The notes under the pieces: model-generated
Database searches by the model: none
What the model was told of the DNA's origin: nothing
Seen by the model: the letters and a program-made list of their open reading frames with translations, nothing else
Made by a program: the position numbers and the translations under genes
In this document: positions 1 to 10,769 of the stretch, one piece after another
Position numbering within the stretch: the first letter of the stretch is position 1
How the letters are laid out: each line of letters begins with the position of its first letter
Assembly: GCA_029204225.1 (NCBI GenBank)
Contig: CM055100.1
Coordinates: 56,277,628-56,341,627 of the forward strand
DNA from: Diphasiastrum complanatum
Taxonomy: Eukaryota > Streptophyta > Lycopodiopsida > Lycopodiales > Lycopodiaceae
Reading direction: 5' to 3'
DNA length: 64,000 nucleotides

Positions 1-477
1 TATGGAAGGCCTGTTTTACAGGCAATGTGACATCCAGCATGACAACCTGTATACATGGTAAGCACACCATATTAACCATCGATAAGAACGAGACATGGCT
101 GCAGTTACCTTCCATATTAAACTGCATGTGGATAATATAGATCAACTGAATATAAATAACTTGTCATTTTTCTTTCTGAGTAGAATGCACATTTTAAGAT
201 GATGAGGCAGGCCAACCACAGCAGAAATGAGCCTTCCTTTATCTCCATGTAAAAGTGATATCCACTATGGTTTTACTGATTTGGAACTAATACTCTAACC
301 AACTGTAAAACTGTGACAGACTCAAAACAAGAAGTCAAATTTGAGTGGCTTGTTCTCAGTGGTCCCTACCTCTCCAGATTCAGGAAGTAGCTCATAAGCA
401 GTATGTCGTGATAGAAAATCTGCAAATCGTTGTCTACAAGCTTCAACATTGTGTGGTTGTTCCTCTTCTACTGCAAT
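1..477 (-). CDS. SNF4: SNF4 / KIN-beta-gamma (SnRK1 regulatory subunit), two internal exons, gene runs off left edge
   Basis: Two adjacent coding exons on the minus strand, 477-370 (108 nt, 36 codons) and 46-1 (46 nt, continuing outside the window). The first ends HTAYELLPESGE and the second reads VVMLDVTLPVKQAFH; together they match the start of the first CBS pair of plant SNF4 (KIN-beta-gamma), the protein that joins a glycogen-binding domain to four CBS domains and activates the SnRK1 energy-sensing kinase. Splice signals are canonical: a pyrimidine-rich acceptor (TTTTCTGTAG) before 477, donor GTAGGG after 370, acceptor TATACAG before 46; the intron is 47-369 in phase 0. Upstream exons encoding the carbohydrate-binding domain were searched for to about 4 kb and not found, so a long upstream intron is likely. 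No break is visible in the exons. The family match is from memory of plant SNF4 sequences. Confidence 0.85.
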
Positions 478-1440
478 CTACAGAAAAGAAAACATATCAC
501 TGTCTGTCAAAACAAAACCTTTCTTCCAATCAAAATATAAAGCCCGTACAGTCTAGCTCAACCTCCAAAAGTACCATAGACAACTGCACAATTATACATT
601 TCCCCATGCTCACGAGTGAGGGTGCAATTCAGTTATTGAATTGCGAACCATCCATTACTAGAGAGAATAAAGTACAAATCATAACCACGTATTGTTTGTC
701 TGCCACTTCGAAAGGCAGCAACACATACAAGCGTAAAGTGAAAGTCCAAACCTACTGCAAAGAATGAATGCTACCCAATGGTTTCCAAAATAGCAATCAA
801 CTGCACTTATCATAACAGTGAGAAAACGTCATACCGTATGATCAACTTCCATGTTGGATCCAAAAGTCGAACACTCAGGACCTTGGCAAGCAAGGATAAG
901 CGGTGAATCTCGAACCAGCAACCAATTGTTCGCATGCCCAAGTGGGTCACACATGACAGCTCTTGAGTATCATGCCTCTCTTTACCACTTACTGTAAAAA
1001 AAACAGTTATGCCGCTAATGCAAACTTCAATCATGGATCTAGTTCAAATTGTGTCCACTTTGAAATAGCTATTAATCAATGTACATTCATGGTCCACAAC
1101 TGTTTCGAGAAAGCATCAGCCATAAAGTGTAAGAAAGTATAAAGCGATGAAAAAGTTTAGCAGCTGGATACATTCAAACTTTTGAAGTCATGGAGAATCA
1201 CATATATAGAACCCTCGTGTTTTCCAGAAGAAGCGTTGTTCAATGTCTTTTTATATCAAAAATAGTCCATAAACCATAAAACAATCTATATATCTAGGAA
1301 CGTGTGACTACTATCTACAAAAATTCATTGTACTAAGCCAAATCAATATAACAATGCTCAGTTTATGAACATGTATAGGCACCATAGATGTGAATAAATT
1401 GCATATACGTAAATGATCAATCAAAAGCTATCTCCATCTA
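478..1440 (-). other. Probable SNF4 intron, no gene seen
   Basis: AT-rich sequence upstream of the SNF4 exon. No coding segment, repeat or RNA could be supported on either strand. It is most simply part of the next SNF4 intron, but no upstream exon was found to prove this. Confidence 0.4.
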
Positions 1441-1441
1441 C

Positions 1442-1800
1442 ATGGGGAGCACACCAAACTCAAGTAACATGCCTAGGGCACCATGCCTCACTGCATACAT
1501 CGTTGTGGAGGTAACCAGTGTCACAAAGACGAGTCTCTATTGTGTTTCCCAAAGCAGAACCTCTACATTGTACAAATCAACTAGGGAGGAGCGAACCTTC
1601 CCTAGTCAATTGGTAGCTGCCTGTCTCAGGTTAAAAAATTCAATCGAGAAGAGTACCCCTAGATAGCTATCTGGGTGAACTATCTCTAGTGACTAGCCAT
1701 CCAAAGTGAAAATATGCTTCTGCATGGAGTAGCAAGATGTGTTGAAGACCATTTTCGTCATCTCCATATTAACCTCTGAACCTTAGCTGCCGAGAGAAGG
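1442..1800 (-). mobile_element. LINE reverse transcriptase C-terminal relic
   Basis: Read on the minus strand the segment gives EVNMEMTKMVFNTS, then SLEIVHPDSYLGVLFS and, further on, FVTLVTSTTMYAVRHGAL, with three stop codons between. This is the arrangement of the C-terminal half of plant non-LTR (LINE) reverse transcriptases: the LxVNxxKTKVMVF segment, the YxYLGVxF motif and the TLVxxxxxYG segment. It is plainly dead. It lies in the probable SNF4 intron on the same strand as the gene. The N-terminal half of what may be the same LINE type is at about 12.3-12.9 kb. Confidence 0.6.
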
Positions 1801-3050
1801 TGCTTCACCTCTTGGATCACATGCATTTGGTTAGTCTAAGGCAGAGCATGGGAGCACCCAGAGGTCCCAGCACACTCCTTGTGGATATGGTTTTGAAATT
1901 GTAATGATATCCACTATTCCTTGTCTATAGCTTTGGTGGATGGCGACATTTTGGTTTTCATCAAGACTCGTGATAGTTGAGAGAGGTCTACCAGGCTTTC
2001 TTGGTTACAAACGGGGAGCCGATTTTCAGCGCAGAGGTCAAGTCGGCATGGGGCAAATGCTCAAATGGGGTTGCATGCTCATTGAGAGACTTCTTACAGC
2101 CATCTCTTTCAGTTGTACGTCAGGATGTGCAGGTTAGATATGGTTCGGCAGTGGGCTAGAGTGGGATGTTTTCATTGCAGCATGCTATTTTTCTCCAAAG
2201 ATCAGGGATATCTCAATGGTCATTGTCTGATTCTTTAAGCAGGAATATCTTCTTTTAACAAACTGTCAAGTGGAACTAGATATAAAGGATGACCCTCTAT
2301 TTCATTGGAAAGTGACAAGATGGGTGTGAATGTAGAGTATCAGTAGATCGAGATGGACCTACAGGGAGCACCTACTTTATCTAGGACAGTCACATGAGTC
2401 GGTCATTTATAATGGCCTGGACAGATAACCCTCATCGAGTGACCTCACTTGTCACCCTCACAGTGGAGGTACTAGTGTGGTTGACTATCTTATTGGGTCT
2501 CTAGCCTTTGCTCCAACAATCATTGTGTACACATCTCCCCGTCCACAACATCCATGTTATACGATTCACTCTTCACACATTCCCCTTTATCAAGACTCAT
2601 TATGGTCACTCCTCAACCACCCTTGATGCTTGCACCCTTGGACACGCTAGCAGGATTTCTTATCGAAGTCTTCCATACAGCTACCTTTGTTGCTTTTCCA
2701 TCTAGACGTCACAAAAAAAATCTCCGCCATAGAATCCCATATAATTCTTGAAATGATGAAGTGTGTCGACAGCTCCACCTTCATGTTCATCAAACCCATG
2801 CCTCTTCGAAGAAACTTGTCAATCATCCTATATAGCATCATAACTATGACAGATGACAATCACATCAATAGCATAACAAAAATCATTGAAAAACATGGAG
2901 AATCGGAAAGTTAGTGAACATCCAAGCTCAAGCTCCTTGACAAGAGAGATCGATTCCAATAAATGAGTAATTTATAAGTGAACGGCCATGGTAACCCTCA
3001 AGATCCAAAAGATCTTGGGTGCCATGTGTTGTCCATGCATGATGGTTATC
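1801..3050. other. No gene recognised
   Basis: Unique-looking sequence with only short chance reading frames. Parts could be the eroded 5' part of the adjacent LINE, but nothing in it could be assigned. Confidence 0.4.
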
Positions 3051-3217
3051 TGCAAGGTGTCACTTACTAAATTCAGCTCTAGTGTCAAGTGGACCATGTA
3101 TCATGGCTAACCGACTTGCTAAATGTGCATAAGAGGGGTTCACAATGTATTTAATTGGTATGCCCATGACATATGCACAATTTGAAGACTAGAGGGGTAG
3201 TATAGGCAGTTACTTAA
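3050..3217 (-). repeat. LTR-like fragment downstream of a copia relic
   Basis: On the minus strand this follows a purine tract (AGGGGCGGGCGGG, 3218-3230) that looks like a polypurine tract, directly after a copia RNase H relic. Its start (GTAACTGCCTAT) and later segments resemble the LTR at 11879-12268, including CTTATGCACA- and TGCCTA-like stretches. The far end was not found. Confidence 0.35.
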
Positions 3218-3239
3218 CCCGCCCGCCCCTTTTACGGCC

Positions 3240-3470
3240 AATTTACACTAGAACCTAGCATCCATCGAAATTACTCTTTTCTAAGAGTTTCAGAAAAGGT
3301 GTAAGTTGCTTGGTCATTGGTGTCACAATAAACCAACTGAATTTCATCACTTTGGACTCTCTCGTATGAAGCGTTGTGATCCACCTTTATATGCTTTGTA
3401 TGAGCATTGTACACAAGATTCTTGGCCACCTGAATATAACTCTAGCTATCACAATGTACTGCATGTTGGA
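3240..3470 (-). mobile_element. Ty1/copia RNase H C-terminal relic
   Basis: The minus-strand translation runs HCDS, stop, SYIQVAKNLVYNAHTKHIKVDH, then ERVQSDEIQLVYCDTNDQ. This is the end of a copia RNase H domain (CDNQSAIxLAKNPxxHxRTKHIxVxxHFxRExV). One stop and several substitutions show it is dead. A purine-rich tract and an LTR-like segment follow in the expected order. Confidence 0.7.
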
Positions 3471-3599
3471 TTTTAATCTCACTCCATGCATTGATCCAAT
3501 ACAAGGCATAAGGTACATCAAACGGGTCAAAATCCCTACAGGGAGCTGCAGAAATAAAAGTTGCCCCAATTCATGATCGAAATTTAAATCGACCTTGGT

Positions 3600-4046
3600 T
3601 TGTGTCAACGGGTCACGAATCGAATTGTATCGCAGTTTATTTCCATCCTTTGGGTTGAATCAAAATTCGACCCACTTATTTCAACCCTCTATCTATTTCG
3701 ACCGTATATCTATTTCGATCCAGGTCGCAATCTTATTTCAACTCTAGACTATTTCAATATTGTAGCTATTTCGACCCGACACTAGAATCGATCCAAGTCA
3801 CGATCTGTCACTTTAACAACTAAAAGAAACTCCTAAAACATTGTCAGTTTCTTGTAACCACCCATTTACCAACAGCTTGGCATCACACGTAGAGCCAACA
3901 AGAGCTCACCAGATTATCAACAAAGCCAACAACTTGGTATTAGAGCAGCGGCCAACAAAGTGGTATCAAAGCGCATGGTTTGCTAACTCAAAGCACTTAT
4001 GAAGATCTTAGTACATCTGTTGCTGCAAAAACAATGGAAGCATCAA
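3600..4046 (+). other. Old copia leader with two primer-site-like motifs; short TATTTCGA repeats
   Basis: At 3640-3790 short degenerate TATTTCGACC-like repeats recur. At about 3936 and 3960 there are two near-matches to the tRNA-iMet primer site (TTGGTATTAGAGC and TGGTATCAAAGC). A possible gag start follows at 4033 and is interrupted at 4051 by Copia-1. Read across that insertion the frame continues into 10425. This looks like the 5' leader of an older copia element that received Copia-1. Confidence 0.4.
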
Positions 4047-4051
4047 CTTCT

Positions 4052-5002
4052 TGTTGGAAATTAACTGTTTTTAGCACCTTCGCCTTTTCAAGGACACCTT
4101 CGCCTTTTTAAGGGCACCTTCGGCTTTTTCGCAAAATCCCGAAGAGAGAGAAAATGCCGAAGGTCGTCTATTTTGAACGAGGAACGTTTCCAGTCACTTC
4201 CCAAAATTTGCGAAGTGAGAGAAAAACCACTTCACGTAAAATGCGAAGTGAGAGAATTTGCGACGTCCTCGTCAACGTCAACGATGCTAAATTATTGACT
4301 GTATACACTATGTACAGTCGTCACAAAAGCCATATACTTCCAAGTACAACGGCTTTCCTAATTAGGTGACAAGCATTCAATGTAATTAAATACACGGATG
4401 AAATCTATAAATAGATCATCCGAGCACAGATTAGGGGTTGCTCTGTCCATGAGACACATTGTTTGAGCATCCCAATTACGCCGTCGTTTTTGGTTGTAAT
4501 TGCTATTCTGTATTGTGCTTCAGTGTAATATAGCAGCAGCTTGCTTTTATTTGTGTACAACGTAGATGAATGCTTGTTGTGATTGAATGCACTTTCATTG
4601 TTGTTTGATCGCGTTTGTTTACTCACTCTGATCAGAACACGGACGTCTACGACTCCTCAGTTTCTGATCAGACGATGGCCATCTTTGACGCCGGAAAAAA
4701 TCGCGTTATCATACTGCTCTTCCATTCATTTCAAAACTATACTTCACGTTATATCTGATTTCAGTAGTACCACATACAAACCATCTCTAATCTCTTCGGT
4801 GGACTGTACTCTTGTTTCAGAGTATGAATTAGTTTTTAAGATCCTGTTGGGCAATTAGAACACTTAAAGTTGTGATTACATTTAGCATAAGTTGTCTATT
4901 AGACTGTTTTTGCATTTAGCAGCTGATTAGAACGGGAGAGCTGTTCCGCAATATTCCTGCTCTCTTCTCCGTTCCCGTTCTTCTATCTCTCTTGCCCCAT
5001 CG
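4052..5002 (+). repeat. Copia-1 5' LTR (951 bp, with a 467-bp deletion)
   Basis: It aligns with the 3' LTR at 9007-10424 except that bases matching 9020-9486 are missing. The join follows TGTTGGAAATTAA, and TTAA is present at both ends of the missing block. The last base is G where the 3' LTR has A (ATCG against ATCA). The U3 part holds repeated CACCTTCGSCTTTTT modules at about 4075-4135. Confidence 0.92.
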
Positions 5003-5005
5003 GAT

Positions 5006-5017
5006 TGGTATCAGAGC
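5006..5017 (+). promoter_or_regulatory. Primer-binding site, tRNA-iMet type (Copia-1)
   Basis: TGGTATCAGAGC lies 3 bp after the 5' LTR. This is the usual plant copia minus-strand primer site, complementary to the 3' end of initiator tRNA-Met. Confidence 0.9.
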
Positions 5018-5069
5018 TTAGTTCAAATAAGCCGAGAAATTAAGTTTGTTCTATTTGTATATTGTTATC

Positions 5070-7349
5070 ATGTCTCATATAGGTAGCTCTTCATCTTCAT
5101 CACTCAGTGAAGCTAGTGAAGCTACAGTCATTGACAAGTTCAATGGTTCTAACTTCTACGTTTGGAAGTTAAAACTTAGAATGATGTTGATAGATAGAGA
5201 TCTTTGGGATTGTAGTAGAAGGTGCAGACATGAAACCAGAAGATGGTGATCAAGCAAAGGCCTGGAGGATCAAAGATCAGAGGCCCTAGCATGTATCACA
5301 CTCTATCGGGCCGACTCCCAAATGTCTCACATTACCACGTGCAAAACCTCTAGGGAAGCACTGGACTTGTTATCAAGTCTTTATGAGACTCACGATGTAA
5401 CCACGAGATTACATCTTAGAAGGAAGTTCTTTACTCTTAGCATGTTTCATTCTACTGCCATCACTTCTCACATCAACATCTTCAAGTCCCTGCTAGATCA
5501 GTTATCAGTTGTAGGATGTTCTATTCAAGATGATGATGCCGTTATGACCTTGCTTTCTTCTCTTCCAAAGTCCTATGAGCACTTTGTGGTGATGATCTCC
5601 ACACAACCCGACCGCACTCTTCAAAAGGTGATCGGTCATCTTCTTCAAGAAGAAATGCGGAGAAAGACTAGCAGCCTGTCCATCAAAGACAAATTCATGC
5701 TCTATACACCAAGAAGAAAGACTATTCCAAGGGCAAGAATCAAGTGGTGCAGCAACAGCAGAAGCCTCACACTCAAGGTGAGCATGGTGGAAAGAGCTAA
5801 TCACGACATCAAGGAGAGTCGCATCAGGATCTACAATGAGGCAAAGAAGCAACAACAGCAGCAGCAGCCAGACTCCTCCAACACGGCGGAATTCAAGGAG
5901 TCAGATACACACTTGTTAATGGCTTACAGCAGCAGCGAAGACTGTGATAGCTGGTACCTGGACAGCAGCACTACCCAACACATGACCTCTCGCAAGGAAT
6001 GGTTTACGGAGTACACAGCTTACAGCAGAGACCAATTTATCTACCTCGGAGATTCTAGCACCATACGCGTGGAAGGCAAAGGAGCAGTGAAGATCAGCTT
6101 CAACAATGATCTATCCATTTGTGTTCCTAACGTCCTTCACGTTCCTCAGTTGTCAAAGAACCTGTTATCAGTCTCTAAGATAACTGATGAGGGCTACACT
6201 GTTACTTTCTCATCTGAGCAGTGTACAATACTCGAGGAAGATACTACTTTGACTACATGCACTAGAGTCGGAAATCTTTACGCACTCTCTGATTCAGTTG
6301 CATTAGCTAGTATCTCTGATGAAAATGTAAACGACAGTGTTGTTCTGTGGCATAGTCAATTTGGACACGTGAATACAAGTTCACTTTCTTATATGCGTTG
6401 TAATAATTTAGTTGATGGTTTGAATTTCCCGTCTTCATTAGATAGGAAATCTTTCTTTTGTGAATCATGCATCTATGGGAAGCACTCTAGAAGCAAGTTT
6501 CCAAAATCACACTCCATCAAAACAAAGCATGTATTAGATCTTGTACATAGTGATCTTTGTGGTCCAATGCCAACTCCGTCATTAGGAGATGCAATCTATT
6601 TTATCACTTTCATAGATGATTATTCTAGATGGTCTACAGCCATGTTCATTAAGCACAAATCTAAAGCCTTTGAATGCTTCAAGAGATTCAAGGCCATGGC
6701 TGAGACACAAACGTCTAGGAAAGTGAAAGCACTCCGAACTGATGGTGGCAGCGAATACATCTCTAACGAGATGTCCGACTACATGGCTGAAAATGGTATC
6801 AGAAGACAGTTCACCACTTCCTATTCACCTCAACAAAACGAGATTGCAGAAAGGAAGAATTGAACTCTTCTCAACTCAGCCAGATCCATGCTACATCAAG
6901 CACACCTACCTGCGAAGTTCTGGGCAGAAGCTACTGCCACAGCCTGTTACAAACAAAACAGATCCAGCAACAAAGCCGTCAACAACAAGACTCCCCATGA
7001 AGTTTGGCATGGGCATATGCCTAGTGTCAACCATTTAAAAATCTTTGGTTGTATATGTTTTTTTCACATTCCTATACAGCTTAGGAAGAAGCTGGATCAT
7101 AGGACAAATAAATGTATTTTCATTGGCTATCCTGATGAACATAAAGCTTATAAAGTTTATGATCCATCCACCAATGTAGTATTTGTCTCTAGGGATGTAA
7201 TATTTCAAGAACATACATACTATGATTCTAAACAACCATTGATAAACGATGCTATGTCATTTCATCCTATCTTACGTAGCATGGATTCTTCCAACGTTGA
7301 TGTTCCTTCTACAGACCTGCAGCTACAGTTACAGAAGCTGAGCAGATGA
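5070..7349 (+). pseudogene. Copia-1 gag-protease-integrase, broken
   Basis: The gag start MSHIGSSSSSSLSEASEATVI is at 5070. A frameshift near 5208 interrupts gag; the next open frame begins at 5322. The protease site near 5961 reads DSST where copia proteases have DSGA, so the catalytic turn is altered. The pre-integrase motif LWHSQFGH is near 6346. The integrase triad is present: D in HSDLCG (6551), D in LRTDGG (6741) and E in NEIAERKN (6849). A stop follows at 6861, where relatives have Arg (CGA to TGA is the simplest change), and the frame continues as TLLNSARSML to a frameshift near 7330. No zinc knuckle was clear. Confidence 0.85.
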
Positions 7350-8993
7350 TAGTACCTGTCATTAGACCAGACCAAGCTAGCTCGAGCAGATCTGAAGAAA
7401 TTCAAGAAGAAGCATCATCGCATCCTGGTCAACCCAACGTCCGCAGATCCTCACGGACTCGGATAGTTCCTGAGAGGTATGCACCTCAATCATTCTGGAC
7501 TTCATCAGAAGAACCAGAGAGCCTAGCCGAAGCAATTAACTCCAAGGATGTTGTGAAGTGGCAAGAAGCTATGGAAAGCGAGTATAACTCACTTTTGACG
7601 AATCAGACCTGGACGTTGGTCGACTTCCCCACTCACAAGAGAGTTATCGACAACAAGTGGATCTTCAAGAAGAAGATCAATTCTGATGGTTCCATTGGAA
7701 AATGGAAAGCACGGCTGGTGGCTAAAGGATTCACTCAATTCCAAAGAGTGGATTATCAAGAAATTTTCAGTCCTGTCGTCAAGATGCAGTCAATCAGGAC
7801 TCTGATTGCGTTAGGAGCCGCGAAAGACCTCAAAATGCACCAAATGGATGTCACGACAGCATTTCTCAACGGCAATGTCGAAGAGGAGCTGTATACCTTC
7901 CAACCGGAAGGATTCGAAGTCAAAGGCCAAGAGCACAAAGTGTGCAAGCTGCACAAAGCAATCTACGGTCTGAAACAGGCCGCAAGAGCATGGTTCGATA
8001 GAATCAACTCTTATCTCATTTATTTTGTCTAATGACACTTCTCTTCTGCACACTACTAAGAGTGATCTGTCAAAGGAATTTGACATGGCTGATTTAGGAG
8101 CTGTTCATTCTTTGCTAGGAATTCACATTACTAGAGATAGACTTCAGAAGAAGATCTATCTTAGCTAGCAGGCATATCTAAAAGGCATTTTAGAGAAGTT
8201 TCATATGTCTGATTGCAAACCAATTGTACTCCAATGGATCCAAGTATAGTATTGACTAAACCTTCTTGTGCTGAGACTGATAGTGAAGTACTTGACTTAG
8301 CGAAGTACCCTTATCATTCACTAATCGGATCTCTAATGTATGCAATGTTGTGTACTAGACCAAATTTAGCATATACTGTTAGCACGTTAAGTCAATTCAT
8401 GTCTAATCCTAGGATCTCTCATTGGAAAGCATTAAAGAGAGTGATGAGATATATTCAGGGAAGTTTACCACATTTTATGTTATGATGGAAATGCTATCGA
8501 CCCACTCGTCCTGCGAGGCTACTCCGACTCAGATTGGGGAGGAACAGTCTCTACCAGAAAATCTACCTCCGGGTTTTGTTTCTATCTGGCAGGGGGACCG
8601 ATTTCATGGAACTCAAGGAAGCAGAAATCAGTTGCGCTTTCGTCGACAGAGGCAGAGTACATCGCAGCATGTCAAGCTTCAAAAGAAGCTGTATGGATCA
8701 GGTTATTACTTCACGACTTACATCACACTCAGTTTAATGCTACCACCATTTTGTGTGACAATTTGAGCTGTATTTCATTGTCACTGAATCCCAAATTTCA
8801 TGGCAAATCCAAGCACATAGAAATCCAGTATCATCTCATTCGGGAGAAAGTTTTCTCAGGGCAAGTGATCCTTCAGTACTACTCCACAACAGAAATGGTC
8901 GCAGACATCTTCACCAAAGTGCTTCCCAGGATCAAGCACCAGAAGTTCTTCAACATGCTGAACCTGACGAAGATACTAAGGCACCAACTGTGA
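7346..8993 (+). pseudogene. Copia-1 reverse transcriptase-RNase H, catalytic motif deleted
   Basis: The first part is a good copia RT: WQEAMESEYNSLL, KARLVAKGFTQ, VDYQEIFSPVVK, MHQMDVTTAFLNG, YGLKQAARAWFDRINSYL. At about 8020 it jumps to SNDTSLLHTTKSDLSKEFDMADLG, so the stretch that carries the YVDD active site is missing. The RT-RNase H linker (SLIGSLMYAMLCTRPNLAY) and RNase H (ISWNSRKQ..ALSSTEAEYIAA in shifted frames; SKHIEIQYHLIREKV; EMVADIFTKVLP) follow with several frameshifts between 8440 and 8760. The last open frame ends at 8993, just before the polypurine tract. Confidence 0.85.
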
Positions 8994-8995
8994 CC

Positions 8996-9006
8996 TTAAG
9001 GGGGAC
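8996..9006 (+). promoter_or_regulatory. Polypurine tract (Copia-1)
   Basis: TTAAGGGGGAC directly abuts the 3' LTR start at 9007, the expected position for plus-strand priming. Confidence 0.85.
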
Positions 9007-10424
9007 TGTTGGAAATTAAGCCCACAGTTTCCTCCTTGGTGAATGACTAATTCGATTTCATGATTCTTCTTGCATGTTTATTGATCATTGATCTAGGATC
9101 AGGTGAAACCAACTTTGGTTCTACGTCTACTCATCTGATACCTGCAGGAATCACAAACTTAGATAGCCAATTTATTTGAAGAACGTCTACAACGGGCTTC
9201 CGGCTGATCTCCAGCAAAGGGTAACCAACCAATCATGTTATAATTTCAAGATGTTAAGTTCAATTACTTGAAGTCATTGAAGACTTGGCCATCTTCAAGG
9301 ACTTCCAAGAACTAGCATTTAGAACAAGTCTGCAGATTTACATTACTTTTTCCACAGTCTGCAGAAATACACTAAGTGTCGCGACAGTCTGCAGAAATGA
9401 ACTATGTTTTCAACAGCTTCGGCTTTTTCGCATTTCCCCGAAATGCGACACTTTCATAGTTCAAAAGTTTAAGTTCAAAAGTTTAACTGTTTTTAGCACC
9501 TTCGCCTTTTCAAGGACACCTTCGCCTTTTTAAGGGCACCTTCGGCTTTTTCGCAAAATCCCAAAGAGAGAAAAAATGCCGAAGGTTGTCTATTTTGAAC
9601 GAGGAACGTTCCCAGTCACTTCCCGAAATTTGCGAAGTGAGAGAAAAACCACTTCACGTAAAATGCGAAGTGAGAGAATTTGCGACGTCCTCGTCAGCGT
9701 CAACGATGCTAAATTATCGACTGTATACACTATGTACAGTCGTCACAAAAGCCATATACTTCCAAGTACAACGGCTTTCCTAATTAGGTGACAAGCATTC
9801 AATGTAATTAAATACATGGATGAAATCTATAAATAGATCATCCGAGCACAGATTAGGGGTTGCTCCGTCCATGAGACACATTGTTTGAGCATCCCAATTA
9901 CGCCGTTGTTTTTTGTTGTAATTGTTATTTTGTATTGTGCTTCAGTGTAATATAGCACCAGCTTGCTTTTATCTGTGTACAGCGTAGATGAATGCTTGTT
10001 GTGATTGAATGCACTTTCATTGTTGTTTGATCACAGTTGTTTACTCACTCTAATCTAAACACGGACGTCTACGACTCCTCAATTTCTGATCAGACGATGG
10101 CCGTCTTTAACGCCTGAGGAACTCGCGTTATCATACTGCTCTTCCATTCATTTCAAAACTATACTTCACGTTATATCTGATTTCAGTAGTACCACATAAA
10201 AACCATCTCTAATCTCTTCGGTGGACTGTACTCTTGTTTCAGAGTATGAATTAATTTTGAAGATCCTGTTGGGCAATTAGAACACTTAAAGTTGTGATTA
10301 CATTTAGCATAAGCTGTCTATTAGACTGTTTTTGCATTTAGCAGCTGATTAGAACGGGAGAGCTGTTCCGCAATATTCCTGCTCTCTTCTCCGTTCACGT
10401 TCTTCTATCTCCCTTGCCCCATCA
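9007..10424 (+). repeat. Copia-1 3' LTR (1418 bp)
   Basis: It starts TGTTGG and ends ATCA, followed by the target duplication CTTCT. It contains the 467 bp missing from the 5' copy, including three ACAGTCTGCAGAAAT-like repeats at about 9328-9400 and further CTTCGGCTTTTTCGC modules. A TATA-like CTATAAATAG lies near 9827. Confidence 0.92.
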
Positions 10425-10769
10425 CTTCTAACCCAAGAATTATTGACATCAGACTGAAGACAATTTTCTTGGCTGGCGTTTTTTGTTGGAGTACTACAGT
10501 TTCTTCCCTATGCTTCGAGAAAGTATTATATTCTTTATGGATTGATTTGAGCAGAGATCTCTTGCTGCTAGGGAATCTATCTTTTGGATGACTTATTCTT
10601 TACAGGTAGTTGTGACAAACTCATTGAAAGTGAGAAAAAGTCACTAAGTGCAGTGTTGGAGATGAAGGATCTCGAGGACCTACACTACTACCTAGGAATT
10701 GAGGTCTGGAGACAAAACAAGAAGTTTTGATGTGGGTAAAGCAAAATTAAATTTGTCATTAAGGGGGAG
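10425..10769 (+). pseudogene. Older copia internal relic, RT fragment and polypurine tract
   Basis: From about 10590 the translation gives a FFTGSCDKLIESEKKSLSAV.. EMKDLEDLHYYLGIEVW segment, the copia RT palm/thumb region just after the YVDD site. It then runs into a polypurine tract (TTAAGGGGGAG, 10759-10769). The sequence from 10425 may join the gag start at 4033-4051 across Copia-1, which would make this an element internally deleted from gag to RT before Copia-1 landed in it. Confidence 0.65.

Larger units (their letters stand above)
4052..10424 (+). mobile_element. Copia-1: complete Ty1/copia element, decayed coding region
   Basis: Both LTRs begin TGTTGGAAATTAA, and the element is flanked by a perfect 5-bp target duplication CTTCT (4047-4051 and 10425-10429). 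A tRNA-iMet primer site follows the 5' LTR and a polypurine tract precedes the 3' LTR. The order gag, protease, integrase, RT, RNase H is that of Ty1/copia. Frameshifts, stops and a deletion of the RT active site make it non-autonomous. The shared LTR portions differ by roughly 3-4% by eye, so the insertion is not very recent. It sits in older copia sequence, seen on both sides. Confidence 0.92.

Noticed and set aside
345-767. 140-codon plus-strand open frame
   Set aside because: It overlies the SNF4 exon on the minus strand, which has splice sites and family sequence; the plus frame is its shadow.
9576-9791. Conserved 71-codon frame present twice (4154-4369 and 9576-9791)
   Set aside because: The conservation is that of the two LTRs of Copia-1; the sequence is LTR U3/R, not a gene.
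4052-10424. Insertion of a TTAA-targeting DNA transposon in the 3' LTR as the reason for the LTR length difference
   Set aside because: The extra 467 bp has no terminal inverted repeats and contains the LTR's own modules, so deletion in the 5' LTR is simpler.
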